Source of the DNA: Panicum virgatum
Taxonomy: Eukaryota; Streptophyta; Magnoliopsida; Poales; Poaceae
Direction: 5' to 3'
Length of the DNA: 64,000 nucleotides
NCBI RefSeq assembly: GCF_016808335.1
Contig: NC_053141.1
Span: forward strand, 23,860,261-23,924,260
In this document: positions 57,287-64,000 of the stretch, one piece after another
How positions within the stretch are numbered: the stretch's first letter is position 1
How the letters are laid out: the number at the start of each line of letters is the position of its first letter
Notes under the pieces: generated by a model
Database searches by the model: none
Told to the model about the DNA's origin: nothing
What the model saw: the letters and a program-made list of their open reading frames with translations, nothing else
Translations under genes and position numbers: made by a program

Positions 57287-58074
57287 ATGACAGATTCTTC
57301 ATATCCACCAACTTATGATGGCATTGGTGCTGATGAGTACATTGAGTGGGAAATCGCAATTGACAACATATTTGCTAATCGCTTTGTGTCCAAGGAGGGA
57401 GGTAAAAAATGCAGCTAGTGTTTTGCAACTTTCTGCTTTAACTTGGTGGGAGAGTTTAAGTTCATTAGATAAACCTCAAACTTGTGATGATATGAAAATT
57501 CTTATGAGAGAAACTTTTGCTAGTTCATCTCATAAAGTTGACTCTTATGATGAGGTGTTTCAGTTAGAGGATCAGTCTATTGTTGTATCTCTTGCTATGA
57601 CTAACCTTTTGTAGGATTCTGAACAAACGCAAGTGGAAAACGATGATGCGAAAGAAAATGAGGAGCTCACAACCTCATGTACAAATTCAGAATCATCACC
57701 TCACAATTCACCTAGTACTCCTTCTGAAAATGAGAGCAAAGGTAATGAGACGAAAGCTGCACTCACAGATGGTGAGACTTCTCTTGATGTGTTGAAATTT
57801 TCCAACAATCATGCTTCTATAGAGCAATTGCTAGTGGGACCTTCTCTTGATCTTCCTTTGTCACAAGATGACTTGCTCGATTTTTCTTGTGATAAATGAT
57901 TTGTGTGATACTACTTCTGCTATACATGTTTTAAAACCGAATACTTGCACTGAATTGAAACATGTTAATCATATTGATAGTGGTATGAATGAGCTAAAAC
58001 TATTATCTTCTTTAAAAACTTTGGGTTACATTGAATTTGATGTTTTTTGTAATCTTAGTGATTTGGAGGAGTAA
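57287..58074 (+). pseudogene. Gag-like remnant of element G
   Basis: The ATG at 57287 opens a frame with YDGIGADEYIEWE; a frame change near 57400 leads to ALTWWESLSSLDKPQT, the typical core of plant gypsy Gag. The frame then breaks at TAG 57612 and shifts again near 57890. The C-terminal part is Ser, Glu and Asn-rich. No zinc knuckle is visible. It is a decayed copy that probably does not make a functional Gag. Confidence 0.7.
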
Positions 58075-58092
58075 CTTTTTGAACATGCTGAA

Positions 58093-58418
58093 TTGCCATG
58101 GTGCTCTAGCCATACATATCATGCTATTGGAAAATATGACAACAATAGAAAATATTTAATACATCGGGTTTACATTTGTGCAAATCTGAATTTTCCTTTT
58201 GTTGTGCAAGACTGTAATAAACTAAATGGATCCAATACTACGGATATTCATACGCCATCTATTCCTATGCTAGCTTTTGTTAGTACTAATATTTTGCAGT
58301 ATAGAGTTGAAAAGGATTTTCTTGTCCAAGATCATGTGCATTCCGATCAAGGAGCCTGTAGGATCAGCTTCGAGTACAATTGGCGCCGAGGACGACTTTT
58401 CTTTCAAGAAGGGGAGGA
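58093..58418 (+). pseudogene. Residual reading frame before the PPT of element G
   Basis: An open stretch from 58093 runs through the PPT into the 3' LTR, ending at 58725. I recognise no domain. It contains QYRVEKDFLVQDHV and an acidic segment (EGEDDEDM) encoded by the PPT and LTR start. It is probably the leftover C-terminus of a longer ancestral ORF. Confidence 0.4.
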
Positions 58419-58780
58419 TGATGAGGACATGATAAGTATGCATATGGCAAATATGGTGAATGGCATGAAGATAAAGGAGACCTACAAGGTTTTCCAAGTC
58501 GAGAAGAAGGCCCAAAGCTTATCCGGTTTGAGTCCCCAAGGTGGACGCCCAAAAACAACTCAAGTTCGAGTCCACCTCGGAGTCCAGGAGCAGCCCACAC
58601 CAAAAATGATGCCCAGGTCCCATACGGAGTCCGTTTTGAACGTTCTTTATATGGATGGAAAGATAATTTCAAGGAGCTTCCAATGGCACCAGTTTCAGGC
58701 CAAATTCATTTGGAGTCGACAGTAATCGTCGAAACAAGAGGACGTCCAGAATCTATCACAGTGCTGCGACACCATCTTTC
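58419..58780 (+). repeat. 3' LTR of element G, cut by element H
   Basis: Starts TGATGAGG after the PPT. 362 bp are visible, of which the last 187 match the 5' LTR. The last five bases before H (CTTTC, 58776-58780) should be the H target duplication; its partner lies outside the window. Confidence 0.75.
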
Positions 58781-59037
58781 TGTAACACTCGGTTTATAAA
58801 AGAACATAAACCGAGCAATCATATACGTGCCAGGATCAAGTCACACGTATATACAACAGAATGAACAGTATATCATAGCACATATCACGTAAAAAGATAT
58901 AATAAAGCGAATACGAATGTTATTTATTACAATAATGACAAAATGTCTGATACAGCGGAAGCGAAGTACAAAATATGAATAAAGCTCTCCGAAGCTGAAG
59001 CAGGGCGCCACAGGGACGTCGACTGGGAGACGAACAC

Positions 59038-59093
59038 CTAGAAGTCCTCGTAGTCCTGGTAGCGCTGGACGAACTCCCTCGTGTCGGCAGGAA
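59038..59093 (-). other. Putative last exon of A-family LTR transcript (H)
   Basis: A 56-nt segment; the acceptor reads CTGCTTAG instead of CTGCTCAG, so the AG is retained. TAG stop at 59040-59038. Confidence 0.46.
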
Positions 59094-60150
59094 CTAAGCA
59101 GCAGTAGCGTATCCAGGAGGAAAAAGTAGAGAAGAGGCAAGAGTGAGTACTCAACTTGTACTCAACAAGTATAACACAAACTATGAGGCTCTAAGGTTGG
59201 CTGACTCAACTGCATTAGCTTTTAAGTGTTGGCAAAATTTTATTAAAGCTATTTACTACGAGTTGATGAATTACCATTAACCTAGTTACATAGTAATTAA
59301 TCAAGTTTAATCATGTCACTACTGAGAAACCAAGCCAAAACCAAGCCACCAAGGTAACCCCGAGAAGCACCTCCCTCGTCGGAAGGAGATAACTCCACTA
59401 ATCAAAAGGAGGATCTAGGCCGCTCATAACCGTGAGCACGGCTAGTATACCAGTTTTACACTTTGCAGAGGTTGCACATCTTTACCCACAAGTCGTGAGC
59501 TACGCCAGTTGTTCATCACACTTCCTTAGGTGAGATGACTAGCGACTCACTACGAGGCCTTTACAAAGAATCTCGTTGGTATGGCGTAACCGCGAGAGAT
59601 AGGTCAGCGACGATGGGGCCCACCTCACGGGGGTACAAGCACAGGAGCGCAATCCAAGCACAGACCAGCCGGAGGAGCAGGGACCTTTGAAGCTTACTAC
59701 TCTTGCCCCGCAGGTAAGTTACTCCAAACCAAAAAGACCTAATTAGTAAGCCAAGTCTATCCCATTCTAGCCTTGTGGTAGCGCTGTTGTCCCAGGTTGT
59801 CGCTCTATGAATTGGTCCTTATGGAGAGTGGCCAACCAAGCACTAAGCACCGTGCTGGCCCCCTAAACCATGTTTCTACAAAAACCATATTTTAACGAGA
59901 CGTGAGCCACCCAAGCACGAAGCACAGAGGGCCACTCTCAGAATTAAATTCAAGTAAACCATTAATCAAATTAATTTAAAAAGGACCAGACTGTGTTATA
60001 GCGCAGCAACCTAGCACAACTAACCAAAATGCAACCCAAAGGTATATATAAAGGATATAAAGTGGCTAGGAAAGTCCTTATAGGCATACAGTATTAAAAT
60101 GCAGTATGAAAATGTATTTAAAAGTGATAGGTTGTTCATGTTATACTTGC

Positions 60151-60240
60151 CTTCCTCGTACTGCTCTGGCTGCTGCTCAAAGTGCTCGGAAGACGGGTGC
60201 TCCTGGTACTGGTACTGGGGCTCCTCAGATGGATCAACGT
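60151..60240 (-). other. Putative internal exon of A-family LTR transcript (H)
   Basis: A 90-nt segment with open frame and GCAAGT donor. Replacements relative to A include Pro to Gln, Gln to His and Asp to Glu. Confidence 0.46.
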
Positions 60241-61444
60241 CTACTCACGAACACATGGCCAAAACAATGCACGATAATAAGCATACAAGCAAACACTAAC
60301 AAAAACTAAGAAACGGTACATCAATACATAAAAACAGCACACTAAACTAGTCCAAAACTATTCTACGTGTTACAACGATCGCGTGGACATAAAGAACGCT
60401 AAAAACGGAGCTAAAACGCATTTTCTAGGCTAAAAACAAGTTCTAGGGCCTTATTTGCGAGAAAAACTAAGCTCTAGGGGGTTTTCTGCAAAAACCGAGG
60501 GCTAAAACGTGAATAAACATTAACTCCAGGGTCTATCTCGCAAAAAGTCAAGTGTTGGACGGCGGGTCCAAATTCCAGGAAGCTCAGGGGGGTTCTTGCA
60601 AAGTTTTGGGCCTAACTGCGATTATTTTTCAAAAGAGGTGGACTGCGGGTTGATTCTAGGAAAACTGGGGGGTCTTTAACAAAATGTCCAGGGCAAACCG
60701 GTATGGACAGATCAGATCCGTCGGATCTAGATCTAAAGGCCTAGGACGAAGAGGTAAGTTGGATCTAATCTCGGCCGTTGTTTCAGGATCGGGCGGCTGG
60801 GGTTCAATCCGCGCGGGGAAGCGGCGGCGCGCTACCGCCGGCGAGGAATCCTGCGGCGGCGCGCAGGGGAACCCGCCGGAGAAGGTCAAACCGGTGTTCC
60901 CAGGCTCGGTTTGGACCATGGCTTGGCCGTGGCGCACGTGCGCGACATGGGTGACGCACTGGTGGCCTTGGCGGGGCTAAAGGAGGTCCGTGGCGGTGCT
61001 GGCTCTGCGGCGGCGGGTCGGCGCGGCGAAACGCACCGGCGAGCGGCGTTCTGCGGGGCTCCGGGGCTACGATCTAATTGGACTAACGCAAACGGAGGCG
61101 TGGGGCTCTAGAGTGCTCACCGGGACTTGGCAAGGTCGGAGTTGCGGCGCTGAGGGGTCGGCGTGAAGTCCGGCGGCGGAGGGTGCGGCGGGTCCCGTGG
61201 AGCGGCCGTAGGGGTGCGGCTCCCGGCGTCCTGGTCCCGCGTACAGGTGCGCTGTCGGCTGCGGAGGTGAACCTGGGGTCAGAGAGGCCAGAACATCACC
61301 GGAGGTGTTGGATTGAGGCGGCGCAGGGGCTCACCGGCGTGGAGGTCGCGGCGGTGCTCCGCTCCGAGCAGTGGCAAGGCGGCGGCTAGGGTTGGCGCGG
61401 CGGATTGGGGGTGGATGGAGGTGCAGGGGGGGCCGTGGGGGTCC

Positions 61445-61454
61445 CTATTTATAG
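61445..61454 (-). promoter_or_regulatory. TATA box in the H LTR
   Basis: CTATAAATAG on the minus strand, about 755 bp into the LTR in element orientation and followed by the GC-rich exon-1 block. Its place matches the TATA boxes of A. Confidence 0.6.
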
Positions 61455-62207
61455 GGCGGCGGTCCAACATAGGCGTGCGTGCCCGGGCGGGGATTCACGG
61501 TGAGATTCCCGGCCGGGAGTTGCGCTGCGCGGGGGAGACGGTTCTGGCAAGCGGGGCCCACGGGTCAGCGGCGGGGCGCACTGCGAGCGGCCGAGCCGGC
61601 GACGCGGACGACGCGCGGGTGCGCTGACATGCGGGCCCAGGCGGTCAGTCGGGGTGAGGAGCGCGTGCGGGCGGAGCGGGGCGGTGGGCTGGTTGAGGCG
61701 CTGCGCTCCGGGCCGGATCGAGCGGAGCTGAGGCAGCCTGGGCCAGCGGAGGAGAGGGCGAGCGGGCCTGCGCGGGATGGGCCGTTTGCTGGGGAGGGAA
61801 GAGGGCCGGTGGGAGAGGGAGAGCGGCTGGGCTGAGGTTTGGGCCGGAGCGGATTGGTCTGGTGGCTTCCGGGAGAAAGGAAGTGGGCCGCGGGTTTGGG
61901 TTGCTGGGTTGGTTCTTTTGGGTTCCTATTGGGTTTCTATTTTCCTTTTCTATTTCCTATTCTTCTCCTTTCTAAATCTAATTCAAACAAAGTTTGAATT
62001 CAATTATGAATTTGAATTCAAACCACACTCAAATAAAAGTATGCACCAGCATGAATGCAACACAAATTTTTAAACCTATGATAAAATTTTAATACTTATA
62101 GAACTAAATTTAGATTAAATGCAAGTCTAACACAATAAACCTTAGAAATTTAAATAAAGCCAATTAAATTTATTAATAAATGCTGAAATTTAAATTAGGG
62201 TGTTACA

Positions 62208-62246
62208 TACCCTACCCCCTTAAAGAAATCTCGTCCCCGAGATTTA
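62208..62246 (-). other. PPT and palindrome of element H
   Basis: A purine tract (AAGGGGGTAGGG) next to the LTR, then arms AAATCTCG and CGAGATTT around four bases, overlapping the pol stop at 62246-62244. Confidence 0.9.
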
Positions 62247-64000
62247 GCTGGGCTGGCTAGCAAAGAGATATGGATATGTCTTCTTCAACTCATCTTCTCG
62301 CTCCCAAGTTGCCTCAGCTTCACTGTGATGGCTCCACTGAACTATGCACATCTTGATGCGCTTGTTCCGAGTAACCCTTTCTGATGTCTCCAGAATCTTC
62401 ACCGGATGCTCAGTATAAGTCAGATCTTCCTGCACATCGACTCCATCCAGGGGTGCCTGCTCCTCGGGTACTCGCAAACACCTCTTCAGCTGAGATATAT
62501 GGAAGACATCATGAACTCCCGAGAGGCTGAGAGGTAACTCCAGACGATAAGCAACTTCGCCTTTCCGCTCTAGCACCTTGAATGGCCCCACATACCGAGG
62601 TGCTAACTTCCCTTTGACATTGAATCTGCGGATTCCTCTCATCGGAGACACCTTCAGATACACATAATCACCAACACTGAAAGTCAGGTCTCTCCGTTTG
62701 CCATCTGCATAGCTCTTCTGTCTGCTCTGTGCAATCCTCAAATTTTCTCGCACAGCCTGAACCATCTGCTCTGCATCATCTATGATCTCAGGGCCAAAGA
62801 GCTGCTTCTCACCAATCTGATCCCAATAGAGAGGAGTCCTGCACTTTCTGCCATACAATGCCTCAAAGGGGGACTTCTTCAGACTGGCCTGATAGCTGTT
62901 GTTATATGAGAACTCAGCATATGACAGGCACTTATCCCAACTAGTACCGTACTGAATGGCAAAAGCTCTCAGCATATCCTCCAACACTTGGTTGGTTCTC
63001 TCTGTCTGCCCATCTGTCTGAGGGTGATAAGCTGTACTGAAACGCAGCTTCGTATCCAGCGAATCATGGAGCTGCTCCCAGAACCGAGAAGTGAACTGAG
63101 ACCCTCTGTCAGATATAATCTTCTTGGGCACACCATGCAAGCAGACAATCCGAGAGATGTACAACTCTGCAAGTCTAGCACCGGAGTAAGTAGTGTTCAC
63201 TGGAATGAAGTGAGCAACCTTCGTCAAACGATCCACTACTACCCAAATGGAGTTGTACCCTTTCTGAGTACGAGGCAATCCAACAATGAAGTCCATAGTG
63301 ATTTCCACCCATTTCCACTCTGGAATCTTCAAAGGCTGTAACAGACCTGCTGGCCTCTGATGCTCAGCCTTGACACGCTGACAGGTGTCACAAATAGCCA
63401 CGTACTCAGCCACTGAACGCTTCATCCCATACCACCAGAAACGTTCCTTCAGATCATAATACATCTTTGTGCTGCCCGGATGAATAGAATAAGCTGTATC
63501 ATGGGCCTCACTCAGAATCAATTTTCGAAGATCCTTCACATCTGGCACACATATCCGGTTCTTGTACCACAAAGTACCCTGATCATCCTCTCTGAAATGA
63601 GGAGCCTTGCCCTTCCTGAGCAACTCACGAATCTCCTGCAGCTTCTCATCATCTTTCTGATGCTGCCTGATCTCTGACTCTAGAGTCGGTACTGCCTCAA
63701 ATGCTGCACTGGAAGTATGATGCAAGAAGCCCAGACTCAACTGCTCGAACTCCTCGCATAACTCTGGAGGCATCTGGAAAGCCACGGCCATGTTGACATA
63801 ACTTCTCCTGCTCAAAGCATCTGCTACAATGTTGGCCTTGCCCGGATGATAGTGAATCTCCAGATCATAATCCTTGACCAACTCTAGCCATCTTCTCTGC
63901 CGCATGTTCAGCTCATTCTGCGTGAAAATGTACTTGAGGCTCTTGTGATCAGTGTAGATATCACACCACTGCCCATACAAGTAATGCCTCCAAATCTTCA
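62244..64000 (-). CDS. gag-pol: Pol of element H, C-terminal part (partial)
   Basis: The frame is open from the window edge to TAA at 62246-62244, about 585 codons. Visible are the RNase H end ([23 protein letters not shown]), the tether, integrase zinc region ([11 protein letters not shown]...CDTC near 63370-63480), integrase core ([25 protein letters not shown]) and the C-terminal chromodomain (QWSHHSE). Sequence is very close to F; the last codons differ slightly (TYPYLF for TYPDLF). No break is visible in this part, so competence depends on the unseen portion. Confidence 0.94.
   Translation of the reverse strand, partial: KIWRHYLYGQWCDIYTDHKSLKYIFTQNELNMRQRRWLELVKDYDLEIHYHPGKANIVADALSRRSYVNMAVAFQMPPELCEEFEQLSLGFLHHTSSAAFEAVPTLESEIRQHQKDDEKLQEIRELLRKGKAPHFREDDQGTLWYKNRICVPDVKDLRKLILSEAHDTAYSIHPGSTKMYYDLKERFWWYGMKRSVAEYVAICDTCQRVKAEHQRPAGLLQPLKIPEWKWVEITMDFIVGLPRTQKGYNSIWVVVDRLTKVAHFIPVNTTYSGARLAELYISRIVCLHGVPKKIISDRGSQFTSRFWEQLHDSLDTKLRFSTAYHPQTDGQTERTNQVLEDMLRAFAIQYGTSWDKCLSYAEFSYNNSYQASLKKSPFEALYGRKCRTPLYWDQIGEKQLFGPEIIDDAEQMVQAVRENLRIAQSRQKSYADGKRRDLTFSVGDYVYLKVSPMRGIRRFNVKGKLAPRYVGPFKVLERKGEVAYRLELPLSLSGVHDVFHISQLKRCLRVPEEQAPLDGVDVQEDLTYTEHPVKILETSERVTRNKRIKMCIVQWSHHSEAEATWEREDELKKTYPYLFASQPS

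Larger units (their letters stand above)
55618..58780 (+). mobile_element. Element G: non-autonomous gypsy-like element (LARD-type)
   Basis: A direct repeat (55625-55811 and 58594-58780) marks its LTRs. The 5' LTR lacks about its first 175 bp and ends CCCCATCA at 56319. A PBS-like TGGTATCAAGATTCC follows. The internal region has gag-like but no protease, RT or integrase sequence. A PPT (AAGAAGGGGAGGA) precedes a 3' LTR that starts TGATGAGG at 58419 and is cut by element H at 58780. Small coding capacity with intact-looking priming sites fits an element mobilised in trans. Confidence 0.75.
58781..62207 (-). repeat. 3' LTR of element H (3427 bp)
   Basis: Same family as F with a different GC-rich block (about 60780-61920). 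A TATA box lies at 61454-61445, the exon-1 donor at 61121/61120, and both exon-like segments are present. ORFs such as 61313-61627 in the GC-rich block are not supported. Confidence 0.95.
58781..64000 (-). mobile_element. Element H: A-family chromovirus, running off the window
   Basis: The 3' LTR (62207-58781), PPT, hairpin and the C-terminal 580-plus codons of pol are visible. The rest of pol, gag, PBS and the 5' LTR lie to the right. It starts TGTAACACTCGG at 58781, one change from the usual TGTAACACCCGG. The visible coding sequence has no stop. Confidence 0.95.

Noticed and set aside
57633..57899. Ser/Glu/Asn-rich ORF in G as a host gene
   Set aside because: It lies in frame with the TWWESL Gag core after one stop and between PBS and PPT, so it is the Gag C-terminal region of G.

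Overview
The window is repeat-dense plant nuclear DNA, most probably from a grass (Poaceae). I see no host gene, rRNA, tRNA or CRISPR array. Essentially all 64 kb consists of nested LTR retrotransposons, the pattern of grass heterochromatin. Letters A to H are my labels.

Layout. Element A (+, 1-27299) is a Ty3/gypsy chromovirus of the Tekay/Del type. Its 5' LTR starts before the window. That LTR is interrupted at 765/766 by element B (-, 766-17045), a second Tekay-type chromovirus with 4.39 kb LTRs, a 5-bp target duplication (CCTGA), an intact 1513-residue Gag-Pol and an extra leader ORF. A resumes at 17046 with PBS, an intron-bearing gag, pol with three stop codons, PPT and a truncated 3' LTR. 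At 27299/27300 A is joined head to head with element C (-, 27300 to about 32171), a relative of A that keeps Gag-PR coding but has lost RT, RNase H and integrase. A 356-bp fragment of a B-like LTR follows. Next is element D (+, about 32528-55617), a decayed Ty1/copia element of SIRE/Opie type. It is split by a solo LTR (E, +, 34157-37760, TSD AAGAT) and by a full-length element (F, -, 41111-53063, TSD TTTGT). D is fused to G (about 55618-58780), a non-autonomous gypsy-like element with only gag-like coding. G's 3' LTR is cut by element H (-, 58781 to beyond 64000).

A, C, E, F and H belong to one family (LTR ends TGTAACACC...GGTGTTACA). B is a related family (TGTGACACC...CCGCCACA in its own orientation). 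F looks like the competent member: its 3389-bp LTRs have equal length and I saw no difference between them, and its gag-pol is open once a 110-bp gag intron is removed.

The most unusual material is non-canonical. (1) gag of the A/F family carries a phase-0 GT-AG intron of 110 bp that must be removed to join Gag with Pol. (2) The long LTRs of both families look like small intron-bearing transcription units: a conserved GT donor after a GC-rich first exon, a phase-1 exon ending GAAG followed by a GC-type donor (GCAAG), then a last exon with an in-frame stop and, in family A/F, an AATAAA signal. Exon lengths (90 and 56 nt) are identical in every family-A/F copy. B has the same phases and junction type with different sequence. 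I found no in-frame AUG in the first exon, so translation is unproven. (3) B has a 299-codon ORF of unknown function upstream of gag. (4) A palindrome sits at the end of pol next to the PPT in all five elements where this region is visible.

Within each autonomous element, Gag forms the particle, protease matures it, RT/RNase H copies RNA primed from the initiator-Met-tRNA-type PBS and the PPT, integrase inserts the cDNA with a 5-bp duplication, and the chromodomain probably biases insertion to heterochromatin.
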